Shown here: piece by piece, positions 14,466 to 22,496 of the stretch
Layout: each line of letters begins with the position of its first letter
Position numbering within the stretch: position 1 is the first letter of the stretch
Notes under the pieces: model-generated
Database searches by the model: none
Told to the model about the DNA's origin: nothing
The model's input: only the letters and a program-made list of their open reading frames with translations
NCBI GenBank assembly: GCA_964475955.1
Contig: CAYYZY010000091.1
Location: forward strand, 1 to 29,768
Length of the DNA: 29,768 nucleotides
Reading direction: 5' to 3'
Origin: DATKZH01 sp964475955
GTDB lineage: Bacteria > Planctomycetota > Planctomycetia > Pirellulales > Thermoguttaceae
Translations under genes and position numbers: made by a program

Positions 14466-16256
14466 TCAGTCGGCCAACTTCGCGCGCCACGGCGGTTCGA
14501 GGCCGGCGGCTTCGACGCGCGCCAGCGCCGCGGCCGCGTCGGCCGGCGGGTCGCCCTCGGCCAGGAGGTTGTCCTCCCACGTGTGCCACTCGGGCCGGTT
14601 CTGGTTGTGACGCACCGGGCGTCCCGCCGTGCGATAGATGGCGTTCTCCCGGATCAAAAAGCCCTTCGAGCCCTGGTCGAGGAAGATGCCGTTGTTGGGC
14701 GCGGCGATGGCGTAGCGCGAACGGTGCACATCGTGCAGGTGGTTGCAAAGCAGCACGGTGCCGGGCTGGAAGCCGAGCGAGTAGATGGCCCCGCCGTCGC
14801 ACACCTGCTTCATCACGTCGTACACGTGGTTGTACCGGACGAGGTACTCCCGGGCGACCGTCGGCCGGTCGTTCCACTGCCAGCCGATGCTGATGCCCGT
14901 GTAAGGGTGATCGCGGACGAGGTTGTGTTCGATGGTCGTGCGCTGGGCGAAGCCGGCCCAGATGGCGCATGCGCCGTAGTAGACCGCGCCGCAGTGGTGC
15001 ACGTAGTTGTTGGCGATGCGGTTGTCGCGGGGGACGAGCCGCGGGTCGTTCGGCCCGCCGACGTCGATGCCGTTGCCGGCCAGGTCGAACACGGCGTTGC
15101 CTTCGATCCGGTTGCCCGAGCAGCCCTCGGCCAGGCCGATGCCGCTACCGCCCGAATGGGCGATCCGGCCTTCCACGAAGCTGCACCCTTGCGCGTGCTT
15201 CCACCGCACGATGCGCGGCAGCCAGCCGGTGACGCCGTCGGCCCCGTAGCGGAAAGCGGCCTGGCGCCCGTGGTGCCCTTCCGGCGGCAGCGGCACGTGG
15301 TTGTGCATCACGGCCAGCCCGTGGAAGTGAAGGTTGCGCACGGGCCGATCCGCGGTACCGGCGATTTCCAACACGTGGCCGATCGCAGGGGCGATCGCTT
15401 CGGCCCGGACCATGTCCTGCCCTTCGAGCGGCCGGTAGCTCAACAGTCCGGCGTGGCGGTCGAGGTACCATTCGCCGGGCCGGTCGAGCATTTCCGGGGC
15501 GTTCTCGAAGAAGCAGCCGCCGCCTTTGCGCGGCCGGTTGCCGCCGAAATACCTGACGTGCGGCCCCTGGAGCACGACCTTCCCCGAGGCCGGGTCGACG
15601 CTCGACACGCGCTTGTGGAGCGTGGCCCAATTCTTGAGCACGACCGCCTCGACGTCGTTCAGATGGCTCCACTGCCGTAACTTCCCGGGGGCGACCGTGA
15701 GCGTGTGGCGCGTCAGGTCCTTGCTGATCTCGGCGCCCTCCAGCCGCCAGCAGTACTCCTCGGCGTCCTGGTTGGGCGTGCGCGCGCGCATGGCCCGCCG
15801 GCCGTCGACGAACAGGTCACGGAAGAACCACTCGCCCTCGCGCACCGGGGGCAAAACGACCTCCCACACGCCGTCCGGCCCGGGCTTCCAGCCGGTGATG
15901 CGCCGCCCGCCGCTGAGGACCGGGGCCTCGTCGCCGTCGGCGGCGTAGGTGACGGCGTGCTGCTCGGTACCCGAGTCGTCGGCCGTGAACACGAGCGGCT
16001 CCGGGAGGAAATAGGTCCCGCCGCGGATGCACACGGTCACGTCGCCGGTCAGCCCGGCCGCGGTCTTCTCGCGCACCGCTTGCTGCGCGCGGGCGATGCT
16101 GCCAAACGGGTGTTCGGCGGTGCCGGGCCCGTCGTCGCGCCCGTCCGTGGCGACGTAGAAGTCGCCCTCCACCGCCGTCGCCGTCGCTTCGGCGCGCATC
16201 CAGCACGCGCCCACCACGACGGCCAACAGCACCGCAAGTTGCACGCGGGTTCTCAT
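14466..16256 (-). CDS. Secreted right-handed parallel beta-helix repeat protein
   Basis: This 596-residue protein has a signal peptide (MRTRVQLAVLLAVVVGACWM...). The start of the mature region, FYVATDGRDDGPGTAEHPFGSI (split: pattern DGxDxxxGTxxxPFxSI), is typical of polysaccharide-active beta-helix proteins. Successive coils are visible from about residue 300 on, with the N-x-I/V and G-I pattern (NRIEGNAVFDLAGNGIDVGG, NRIANNYVHHCG, TTIEHNLVRDHPYTGIS, YNHVYDV, NHLHDVHRS). Such proteins include polysaccharide lyases and glycoside hydrolases, but no catalytic residues can be assigned here. GAGGAGAT lies six bases before the ATG. It lies 44 bases downstream of the ahcY stop and may be read through from that unit. 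Polysaccharide binding or cleavage outside the cytoplasm is a family-level inference. Confidence 0.85.
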   Translation of the reverse strand: MRTRVQLAVLLAVVVGACWMRAEATATAVEGDFYVATDGRDDGPGTAEHPFGSIARAQQAVREKTAAGLTGDVTVCIRGGTYFLPEPLVFTADDSGTEQHAVTYAADGDEAPVLSGGRRITGWKPGPDGVWEVVLPPVREGEWFFRDLFVDGRRAMRARTPNQDAEEYCWRLEGAEISKDLTRHTLTVAPGKLRQWSHLNDVEAVVLKNWATLHKRVSSVDPASGKVVLQGPHVRYFGGNRPRKGGGCFFENAPEMLDRPGEWYLDRHAGLLSYRPLEGQDMVRAEAIAPAIGHVLEIAGTADRPVRNLHFHGLAVMHNHVPLPPEGHHGRQAAFRYGADGVTGWLPRIVRWKHAQGCSFVEGRIAHSGGSGIGLAEGCSGNRIEGNAVFDLAGNGIDVGGPNDPRLVPRDNRIANNYVHHCGAVYYGACAIWAGFAQRTTIEHNLVRDHPYTGISIGWQWNDRPTVAREYLVRYNHVYDVMKQVCDGGAIYSLGFQPGTVLLCNHLHDVHRSRYAIAAPNNGIFLDQGSKGFLIRENAIYRTAGRPVRHNQNRPEWHTWEDNLLAEGDPPADAAAALARVEAAGLEPPWRAKLAD

Positions 16257-16300
16257 TGGGATCTCCTCAGGGTTGCCGGATGTGCGGGGGCGGAACCCGC

Positions 16301-17716
16301 TCAGTACCGATAATGCTGCGGCTTGAACGGGCCTTCGACGGGCACGCCGATGTAGGCGGCCTGCTCGGGGGTGAGCTGGGTGAGCTTGGCGCCGAGCTTG
16401 GCGATGTGGAGCCGGGCGACCTCTTCGTCGAGTTTCTTGTCGAGCACGTAGACGCCCACTTCGCGCCGCTTGGTCCAGAGATCGAGCTGCGCGAGCACCT
16501 GGTTGGTGAAGCTGTTCGACATCACGAAGCTCGGGTGGCCCGTGGCGCAGCCGAGGTTCACCAGGCGGCCTTCGGCCAGGAGGTAGATCGTGTGGCCGTC
16601 GGGGAAGGTGAACGCGTCGACCTGCGGCTTGATGGGGGTCTGCTTGACGCCGGGCAGGGCCTTCATCGCGTCGACCTGGATCTCGTTGTCGAAGTGGCCG
16701 ATGTTGCAGACGATCGCCTCGTCCTTCATCTTCGACATGTGTTCGGCCGTGATCACGTCGCGGTTGCCGGTCGTGGTGACGTAGATGTCGGCAAACGGCA
16801 GGGCGTCTTCCACGGTGGTCACGGGGTAGCCGGCCATCATCGCCTGGAGCGCGCAGATGGGGTCGACCTCCGTGACCCACACCTGGGCCTTCTGTCCGGC
16901 GAGCGATTCGGCGGAACCCTTGCCCACGTCGCCGTAGCCGCAGACCAGGGCGATCTTGCCGGCGATCATCACGTCGGTCGCCCGGTTGATCCCGTCGATG
17001 AGCGAGTGGCGGCAGCCGTAGATGTTGTCGAACTTCGACTTGGTCACCGAATCGTTGACGTTGATCGCCGGCACGAGCAGCTCGCCCCGCTCCATCATCT
17101 GGTAGAGCCGGTGCACGCCGGTGGTCGTCTCCTCGGAAACCCCCCGCCAGTCGTCGACCGCCCGATGGAAGAAGCCCGGGTCGTCCTTCTGCATCTGCTT
17201 GAGCACGCGGTTGACGATCGCCAGCTCCTTGTTGTCGGTCGGCTCGTCGAGCATGGCCGGGTTCTCTTCGGCCCGGTAGCCGCGGTGCAGAATGAGCGTG
17301 GCGTCGCCGCCGTCGTCGACGACCAGCTCCGGCCCGCGGCCGTCGGGCCATGTCATCGCGCGGAGCGTGTACTCCCAGTACTCGTCGAGCGACTCGCCCT
17401 TGTAGGCGAACACGGGCGTGCCGCTTTGGGCGATGGCCGCGGCGGCGTGGTCCTGGGTGGAGAAGATGTTGCAGGAGGCCCAGCGCACGTCGGCCCCCAG
17501 CTCTTTGAGCGTCTCGATCAACACGGCCGTCTGGATCGTCATGTGCAGCGATCCCATGATCCGCGCGCCGCGGAGCGGCTTCTCGGGGCCGTATTTCTCG
17601 CGCGCCTGCATCAGGCCGGGCATCTCCTTCTCGGCCATCTGCATCTCGCGGCGGCCCCAGTCGGCAAGGCCGACGTCGGCAATTCGGTAGTCCAACTCAG
17701 TCGTCGTCGCGTGCAT
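16301..17716 (-). CDS. ahcY: Adenosylhomocysteinase (S-adenosylhomocysteine hydrolase)
   Basis: This NAD-dependent cytosolic enzyme splits S-adenosylhomocysteine into adenosine and homocysteine, relieving product inhibition of methyltransferases. At 471 residues it has the bacterial length. Visible signatures are GSLHMTIQTAVLIETL, STQDHAAAAI, DDGGDATLI, ETTTGVHRLYQM, the catalytic-lysine segment VNDSVTKSKFDN, the NAD-binding loop CGYGDVGKGSAESL and the C-terminal KPQHYRY tail with the conserved Lys and Tyr. The ATG at 17716 lies inside the 3' end of the upstream XRE-cyclase gene, overlapping by 20 bases, and has only a weak ribosome site, so translation is probably coupled to that gene. No SAH riboswitch-like region is possible in this arrangement, because no leader exists. 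Confidence 0.97.
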   Translation of the reverse strand: MHATTTELDYRIADVGLADWGRREMQMAEKEMPGLMQAREKYGPEKPLRGARIMGSLHMTIQTAVLIETLKELGADVRWASCNIFSTQDHAAAAIAQSGTPVFAYKGESLDEYWEYTLRAMTWPDGRGPELVVDDGGDATLILHRGYRAEENPAMLDEPTDNKELAIVNRVLKQMQKDDPGFFHRAVDDWRGVSEETTTGVHRLYQMMERGELLVPAINVNDSVTKSKFDNIYGCRHSLIDGINRATDVMIAGKIALVCGYGDVGKGSAESLAGQKAQVWVTEVDPICALQAMMAGYPVTTVEDALPFADIYVTTTGNRDVITAEHMSKMKDEAIVCNIGHFDNEIQVDAMKALPGVKQTPIKPQVDAFTFPDGHTIYLLAEGRLVNLGCATGHPSFVMSNSFTNQVLAQLDLWTKRREVGVYVLDKKLDEEVARLHIAKLGAKLTQLTPEQAAYIGVPVEGPFKPQHYRY

Positions 17717-18455
17717 GATACGATTCCAGTTCGGGTTCGTAGATGGTAACCGCCGCCCGGGCGCCCTGCACGGCGACTTCGCCGCGCCGGACCAGGCAAC
17801 TCGTGTTCGATAGTTCCGCGCAAACGGCGTCGGTGACGCCGATTCCTGTCCTGCAATTCCGGGCCACCCACGACATGATCAGGAACGCCGTGTTCACGGT
17901 CTGGCCGATGATGTCGGGCCGGGCGTAGTCGGGGTGCCCCATGGTGCCCAGGTAAATTTCGCCTTGGTGCAACGTAATCACAAGCTCTTCGGCGTCGAGC
18001 AGCTTCCGCGCCTGCCGGGCCGCGTCGAGGGCCCGATCGGCCTGGCCGGTGCCGGCGAAAAAGCCGAGCGAGCCGTCGCCGACGTACTTGACGGGGATAC
18101 CGTCGAAGCGGCGCATCGCGTCGGTCAGCGCGTGGTACACGCGGTTGGCCCAGTCGGCCACGTCGCGGGGCGACATCGAGGCCGCCCGCTCCGCGAAACC
18201 GTTCAGGCTCGTGCAGAAGACGGTGGCCGCGAACGTGTCGGTATCGGGCGAGGTGGCCCCCAGGAGCCAGTCGACGCTTACGTCGAGCAGCCGGGCCAGC
18301 CCGACCAACGCGGAGATGTCGGGAGCGTTCTCGCCCCGCTCCCACTTGGAGACCGCCTGCGCGCTCACCCGCAACGCCCCGGCCAGGTCGGCCTGCCGGA
18401 GCTTCCGCTTCTCCCGCTGGGTCTTGATCCGAAGGCCCAACTTCCTGAGGTTCAT
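17697..18455 (-). CDS. XRE-family HTH fused to a class III nucleotide-cyclase-fold domain lacking key residues
   Basis: This encodes 252 residues. Residues 7-66 form an XRE/HTH_3 DNA-binding domain (LGLRIKTQREKRKLRQADLA ... SAQAVSKWERGENAPD). Residues about 76-238 resemble the class III adenylate/guanylate cyclase domain: FCTSLNGF, KYVGDG, HQGEIYLGTMG and DIIGQTVNTA. Against the family pattern, the first metal Asp is Ser83, the second (Asp127) is kept, Asn188 of VN-x-A is kept, and the usual transition-state Arg four residues later is Leu192. It is therefore probably a ligand-binding or low-activity cyclase fold that drives the HTH. I chose the ATG at 18455, with AGGGA and a TATAAT box just upstream. 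The open frame extends 61 residues further, but with no family-like sequence. The 20-base overlap with ahcY points to a shared transcript. Confidence 0.82.
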   Translation of the reverse strand: MNLRKLGLRIKTQREKRKLRQADLAGALRVSAQAVSKWERGENAPDISALVGLARLLDVSVDWLLGATSPDTDTFAATVFCTSLNGFAERAASMSPRDVADWANRVYHALTDAMRRFDGIPVKYVGDGSLGFFAGTGQADRALDAARQARKLLDAEELVITLHQGEIYLGTMGHPDYARPDIIGQTVNTAFLIMSWVARNCRTGIGVTDAVCAELSNTSCLVRRGEVAVQGARAAVTIYEPELESYHARDDD

Positions 18456-18477
18456 CGGCCGGTCCCTTTTCGCCGAA

Positions 18478-18483
18478 ATTATA
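18478..18483 (-). promoter_or_regulatory. TATAAT -10 box for the XRE-cyclase/ahcY unit
   Basis: A perfect TATAAT reads on the minus strand at 18483-18478, leaving a leader of about 15 bases before the ATG at 18455. The -35 region is poor (TCTGGC at 17-base spacing), which would fit a promoter needing an activator, possibly the HTH protein itself. Confidence 0.45.
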
Positions 18484-18723
18484 CCGCACGCGCGGCAAAA
18501 GCCAGACAGACGTCCGGTTGATTCTAGTAGCGGAATGGTTGGGCGAGATGGCCGGGAGACGTTCCACGGCTGCGTCCACCGGCCGCAAGAGGCAAGCAGC
18601 CGGGCGGAGACGACCATCGAACCGAAAAAAGGGGGCACGTGAGGTGGCGAGGCCGCGTACCCTTCGCCAGGGGGGGGCGGGCGAGTTCGCCGGGCCTTTT
18701 CGGCCGTGCTCGCGGTATACCCA

Positions 18724-18786
18724 ACCGCATGAATGCGGTTACTACAAACCGGTCAGCTTGCCAGGCCGCATGAATGCGGTCACTAC
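18724..18786. repeat. Two direct copies of a palindromic CCGCATGAATGCGG repeat
   Basis: CCGCATGAATGCGGT followed by (T/C)ACTAC occurs at about 18724-18745 and 18765-18786, a 41-base period. The core CCGCAT-GA-ATGCGG is a perfect 6-bp dyad. The flanking gap 18484-18831 has no supported gene. Confidence 0.7.
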
Positions 18787-18831
18787 ACCTGTCGAGCCGG
18801 GCTTTCCGTCAACCGGGGCAAATGGCGACGT

Positions 18832-19101
18832 TCAGGCGGCCCTGCGGCGCGGCATAGTCTCGCCAAAAAGGCTGACTGTCCGAAGCATCTTCCCCTCGCG
18901 GCCGTAGAACTGGAGGATGCCGACGCTCTCGAGCCACATCGCCAGCAGGTCGCCCGCCGCGTAAGAGCTTGCAGCGTAACGGCCTTCGTCGATGAGCAGG
19001 GTCTCGTCCATGGACGAGATTTCCTCGGCCGTCGCCCCCAATTCTTGGAAGCCCCGGGCGACGACCTTGCGGATTTCGCCAGCAGGAGGGTGTCGGTGCA
19101 T
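18832..19101 (-). CDS. Small hypothetical protein, 89 residues
   Basis: The product starts MHRHPPAGEIRKVVARGFQELG and contains an amphipathic helix, then EEISSMDETLLIDEGRYAA and a compact Trp-containing segment (LLAMWLESVGILQFYGREGKMLRTV). The composition is balanced, with none of the Arg/Pro bias of shadow frames, and it resembles short planctomycete hypothetical proteins that I remember without a name. There is no signal peptide, membrane segment or catalytic motif. TAGGA lies ten bases before the ATG at 19101. It is isolated between repeats and a large gap, and its function is unknown. Confidence 0.6.
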   Translation of the reverse strand: MHRHPPAGEIRKVVARGFQELGATAEEISSMDETLLIDEGRYAASSYAAGDLLAMWLESVGILQFYGREGKMLRTVSLFGETMPRRRAA

Positions 19102-19676
19102 TTTCGGGATGTCCTAATTCTGAAGCGAGCCACTGAATCCCGGGGGAGAGAGCACGTCGTGGCCCGCCGCTGGCGCGCATTTGCCACAACTGGTATCGGC
19201 GCCCGGGCTTCGAGGGTTTGTGGTGAACAGCGGCCCCCGCCTTGATTGCCTGCTTTTGCTAACTTTCGCAGTACTCCCCGTTTATGGTCTCTCGCATGCA
19301 CCGCCCGGCCGGTACGGAGACCACTCCATCCGGCCTCTTACGAACCTCTCCGATACGGTTGACGGCTCCCGAGGAGTCGTTACACTGGTTGTCTTTGATC
19401 GCCTGCGATATTGGGGCAGCACGCCGCCGTTCGGGCGGCAGGGGCCACGACTTGTTTTTGGCAGCCCTCGTTGGTCGGGAGGCCGGGGGAAGGCGATTGG
19501 GGGGACTTCTGAGTTTCACATCGATCTGTGGGCGGACGCGCGGTTGACGTGTCTCCGGTCGGGAGTTCGACGGCCAGCCTGCACCGACGACTTGTTGCCG
19601 GCGTCGGCACCGACGCCCCCCAAGAGCAACGCCGCTTCGGCAGGATGCTCCAAGAGGGATTTGACGGAGACGCGAG
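19102..19676. other. Gap upstream of the FHA gene
   Basis: The 575 bases are less GC-rich than the surroundings. Frames on both strands are short and without family-like sequence. TTGCTA at 19257-19262 and TTGTCT at 19389-19394 resemble -35 boxes, but neither has a well-spaced -10 box, so no promoter is called. Confidence 0.4.
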
Positions 19677-20174
19677 ATGCAAGTCGAGTTGACCGAAGTC
19701 GACGCTTCGGCAGATCAGCGGAAGATCGTGCTCGACCGTCTGCCGGTCACGATTGGGCAGAGCCCCGAAGCGGGCGTCCGTCTCGACCACCATTGGGTCA
19801 GCCGGCATCACTGCGAGTTGAGCGCCACCCGCGACACCCTCGTGGTCCGCGACCTGGGTTCGATGCTGGGCACGTTCGTCAACGGCCTGAACGTGACCAC
19901 GGCCAACGTGATGCCGGGCGACAAGCTGACGGTCGGAGGCACCAGCTTCGTGGTCGCTTACGAGCGTCGCAACGGCAAGCGGCGGGCGCGCGTCGCGCGT
20001 CGCGAGGAACTGCCTTTCCCGCCGGCTCAGAAGCCGAGCGTGCCGTTGCCGCCGGCGCCAACGAGCGCGGAATCCGAGCCGCCTCCCGGTCGGCTGTGGA
20101 TGGGGCGCCTGCCTCGATTCCTGTGGGCCTTGCTCCGCCTGCGGCGCACGCGGATGCGCCCGAAGCCCCGCTGA
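19677..20174 (+). CDS. FHA-domain protein
   Basis: This 165-residue cytoplasmic protein has a forkhead-associated domain at about 18-95 that binds phosphothreonine peptides. The signature residues are visible: VTIGQSPEAGVRLDHHWVSR HHCEL (Gly-Arg-type loop replaced by Gly-Gln, then Ser-Arg-His) and VRDLGSMLGTFVNG (the usual LxSxNGTxVNG with Met-Leu before Gly-Thr). The C-terminal 60 residues are Pro- and Arg-rich and probably disordered. GGAG lies before the ATG. No kinase or phosphatase for Ser/Thr is adjacent, although planctomycetes encode many such kinases. It converges on sixA, with a palindromic element filling the space between. Confidence 0.88.
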   Translation: MQVELTEVDASADQRKIVLDRLPVTIGQSPEAGVRLDHHWVSRHHCELSATRDTLVVRDLGSMLGTFVNGLNVTTANVMPGDKLTVGGTSFVVAYERRNGKRRARVARREELPFPPAQKPSVPLPPAPTSAESEPPPGRLWMGRLPRFLWALLRLRRTRMRPKPR

Positions 20175-20195
20175 GCGCTTGCGCGGCAGGACTAC

Positions 20196-20332
20196 ATCAT
20201 CGTGCGCGATTCGGCGACACCCACTGTAGCGAACGCCCTCCGCGGCGTTCCGCGTGTACCATGCGCCCGGAACGGCACAGAGGCCGTTCCCTACAGTCGC
20301 ATCCCGCGCGTCGGGGAATCACGCACGGTGAT
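20196..20332. repeat. 137-base palindromic element, copy 1 (MITE-like)
   Basis: The ends 20196-20218 and 20310-20332 are inverted repeats matching at 19 of 23 positions. Inside are the dyads GAACGCC/GGCGTTC and GGAACGGC/GCCGTTCC. A second copy lies inverted at 29544-29679. It fills the space between FHA and sixA and directly abuts the sixA stop codon. It is non-coding. Confidence 0.8.
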
Positions 20333-20827
20333 TTAGCATCCCAGCACTTTCGCGGTGACCAGCCACCGCAGTTCGCCTGCGCCCGGCGCGGGGTGATCGG
20401 GGAAGCGGATGGCCGCGACGGCCCCCTTGGCGAATCGGAGCCGGGCGCGGGAGTCACCCAACAGCGCGGCGGTGATGCGGCCGACGTCGGGCGCGTGGCC
20501 CACCCAGGCGACCTGGTGGCAGTGCTTGGCGTCGCGGTTCGTCCACGCGAGCGCCCCGCCCAGATCGGAGCCGGGCACCAACGCCTCGCAAAGCACGACT
20601 TCCGGGCTGCCCTTCACGCGCTGGGCCACGATTTCGGCCGTCTGGCGGCATCGGGCCAGCGGGCTCGAGGCGATCAGCTCCGGGGAGAACTCCCGCTTGC
20701 CGAGCTTCTCGAGGATCCGCGCGAACCGGGCTTTCCCTTCGTCGCTGAGCGGACGCAGGCGATCGTCGGGCCACTGCGGATCGCCGAACGCTCCCGCCCA
20801 AGCATGACGGATCACGTACAGAATCAT
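20333..20827 (-). CDS. sixA: SixA-like histidine phosphatase
   Basis: This 164-residue member of the histidine phosphatase superfamily starts MILYVIRHAWAG, where His8 of the R-H motif would take the phosphoryl group. Further family points are LRPLSDEGKARFARI, SSPLARCRQTAEIVA with the second Arg, and VAWVGHAPDVG with the second catalytic His. SixA proteins dephosphorylate phosphohistidine on HPt or PTSNtr proteins, although some family members act on other substrates. AAAGGA lies eight bases before the ATG at 20827. The TAA stop is at the exact border of the palindromic element, so insertion of that element may have set the C-terminus. Its promoter lies between it and the divergent membrane protein gene. 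Confidence 0.85.
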   Translation of the reverse strand: MILYVIRHAWAGAFGDPQWPDDRLRPLSDEGKARFARILEKLGKREFSPELIASSPLARCRQTAEIVAQRVKGSPEVVLCEALVPGSDLGGALAWTNRDAKHCHQVAWVGHAPDVGRITAALLGDSRARLRFAKGAVAAIRFPDHPAPGAGELRWLVTAKVLGC

Positions 20828-20860
20828 CGGATGTCCTTTCCGTTCCCGGGCTGCTCCCGG

Positions 20861-20875
20861 CGCGATTATATCGCG
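20861..20875 (-). promoter_or_regulatory. TATAAT -10 box within a perfect dyad, upstream of sixA
   Basis: The minus strand has TATAAT at 20870-20865, placed inside CGCGAT-TAT-ATCGCG (20861-20875), a perfect 6-bp dyad. The leader to the ATG at 20827 is about 30 bases. No good -35 box is seen. The dyad could be an operator or chance in GC-rich DNA. Confidence 0.4.
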
Positions 20876-20945
20876 TGGGCCGACGGGGAAAAGGCGTGAC
20901 GCGCCTCTGCCCTGCGGTTTGACCGGCCGTCGCCCAAGCGGTACG

Positions 20946-21470
20946 ATGAGCCGTATGCCGGCGCACCCTCGAATGAGACGCGAGGCTTGGCAGCGGTTCA
21001 CGCTGCTCGACGTCTTCCTGGTCCAGGCCAGCTTCGGGCTCAGCTTCTCGATGGCGTGCTCGTTGGACCCTGAGGCGGGCGGCGTCGAGCGGGCCCTCTC
21101 CGGCATCGTGTGGGGACTCGTCTGGGCCGGCCCGATCGTGCTGATGGTGCAGTGGACGCTGCGGAACCGGTCGCGCGGGCTGAGCGCCGGCGAGCTGCTC
21201 TGGCTCACGCCGACGCTGCTGTTTTGCCTCCTCTGGTTCTCGCTCCGAGGGCCGGTCGCCGGCCACTCCGAACTGAGTCGCTATCTGTTTTCGTTCTGGG
21301 TGTTCGCCCAGGTGACCTGCATCGGCGTCGCCGTGGCCACCCTGGTGAGCAGCCTCCGCGGCTACCGCAGCACCGTGCCCTGCTACTGGACCGACCGGCT
21401 GGGCAGTTGGGCCGGCCTCCTGTTCGGTCTCTGGACCTTCGTGCTGTTGCCGTTCGCGCTTTCCGGCTGA
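20946..21470 (+). CDS. Hypothetical membrane protein, about five transmembrane segments
   Basis: From the ATG at 20946 this encodes 174 residues. Hydrophobic helices are visible at LLDVFLVQASFGLSFSMAC, GIVWGLVWAGPIVLMVQW, LLWLTPTLLFCLLWFSL, YLFSFWVFAQVTCIGVAVAT and AGLLFGLWTFVLLPFAL. The segment FTLLDVFLVQASFG resembles N-termini of small planctomycete membrane proteins of unknown role. Alternative starts lie at 20919 and 20955; none has a strong ribosome site. It is divergent from sixA and ends 15 bases from the convergent RNase HII-like gene. Its function is unknown. Confidence 0.65.
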   Translation: MSRMPAHPRMRREAWQRFTLLDVFLVQASFGLSFSMACSLDPEAGGVERALSGIVWGLVWAGPIVLMVQWTLRNRSRGLSAGELLWLTPTLLFCLLWFSLRGPVAGHSELSRYLFSFWVFAQVTCIGVAVATLVSSLRGYRSTVPCYWTDRLGSWAGLLFGLWTFVLLPFALSG

Positions 21471-21485
21471 GGGCCCGCGTAGCCT

Positions 21486-22457
21486 TTACCGCATTCGCCA
21501 AAGCACGCGGTCGTCGATCCCCAGCTCGGCCTGCACGGCGGCCACGTCGGCCCGGAATCGCTGGGCGTCTTGCGGGTAGCCGGCCGTGGGGAGCAGCCCG
21601 GCGACGCGCGCCTGCCAGAAGGCGTTCAGCGCCTGCATGGCCAGTTCGCGGAGGTACTTCGAGGCCATCGAGGCCAGCGCGTTGGGCAAGTGCGACTCGG
21701 CCTTGGTCACGAAACAGCACTCGACGCGGCGCTCGGCCGGGCCGAAGCGGTACACACTCCGCGCGCGGCCCTCCCCGTGGATCTCGATCAGCCACTCGGG
21801 GAAGTACTCGGCCAAAAGCGACGCGTAGCGATTACGGCCCCCGTGCTTGTCGCAGGTGACGGCGATAGGCTTTTCGCCCAAGGACTCGGCGAGCCCGGCC
21901 ACCAGCGCGAGCGTGGCGTGCGACAGCAACGCCCCCTTGCTCCCGCGGCGCTCGACCAGGCCGTTGAATTCCTCGGGGAAGATGGCCCGCGAGCGCACGT
22001 CGACCAGCCGCACGCCCGCGGCGGTGAGTCCTGCGGCGAAGGATCGGGCGAGCGGTTCCGATTCGCGCGAGTCGGCGGCGAGCGGGATGGGCGCGTCGTA
22101 GCCGGCGTACCAGGGGATGGACTGGCGCGCCGCGCGCGAGTCGGCGCCCAGGACATTCCACGCCTGCTGCCAGGTGTGCGGCGACCGACCGAGCAGGCCG
22201 AGGGCCGCCAGCAGCCCCCGCTCCAGGTGTCCCAATCCACCGCCCGGCTTGTAGAGACGCTTGGAATCACCGAGGGCGAGCGGCGCCGGCCCGGCTCCCG
22301 TCGCCTTGGCCGGCGCCGGAGCGACGCACGGGCCGAGCAGCCGGTAGAGGTCCTCGCCGCCGGCGCCGTCGGGTACCTCCCACACGGTGGCCGAGATCAC
22401 CAGCGGTCCCAGGTTCGGGCCGTAGCCTGCTTCATCCGTGCCGATCACGTAGGGCAT
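21486..22457 (-). CDS. Divergent RNase HII-like protein
   Basis: This 323-residue protein opens with GTDEAGYGPNLGPLVISA, the RNase HII signature with catalytic Asp8 and Glu9, followed by DSKRLYKP (DSK motif, 64-66). A third acidic residue is plausible at Asp203 in TCDKHGG. The last motif, usually Gly-Asp followed by AAASI-x-AK, is KAESHLPNALASMASKYLRE, with Glu254 in place of Asp. RNase HII cuts RNA at ribonucleotides embedded in DNA. Normal enzymes have about 200 residues, so about 120 extra residues are present, mainly between 70 and 195. It is probably a lineage-specific paralogue, and a canonical rnhB would be expected elsewhere. GGGGCGG lies before the ATG at 22457. It lies 39 bases downstream of the thioredoxin-like gene. 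Confidence 0.78.
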   Translation of the reverse strand: MPYVIGTDEAGYGPNLGPLVISATVWEVPDGAGGEDLYRLLGPCVAPAPAKATGAGPAPLALGDSKRLYKPGGGLGHLERGLLAALGLLGRSPHTWQQAWNVLGADSRAARQSIPWYAGYDAPIPLAADSRESEPLARSFAAGLTAAGVRLVDVRSRAIFPEEFNGLVERRGSKGALLSHATLALVAGLAESLGEKPIAVTCDKHGGRNRYASLLAEYFPEWLIEIHGEGRARSVYRFGPAERRVECCFVTKAESHLPNALASMASKYLRELAMQALNAFWQARVAGLLPTAGYPQDAQRFRADVAAVQAELGIDDRVLWRMR

Positions 22458-22496
22458 CGTTGCCGCCCCGTTCGGGTTGGTGGGGACTGCGTCCTC

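Noticed and set aside
12082..14610. Long plus-strand frame of 842 codons opposite the SLC12-like gene
   Set aside because: Its translation is dominated by His, Arg, Asp and Gly shadows of the transporter; no ribosome site or motif.
16257..17351. Upstream extension of the beta-helix protein frame across ahcY
   Set aside because: It overlaps ahcY out of frame; a signal peptide and a good ribosome site fix the start at 16256.
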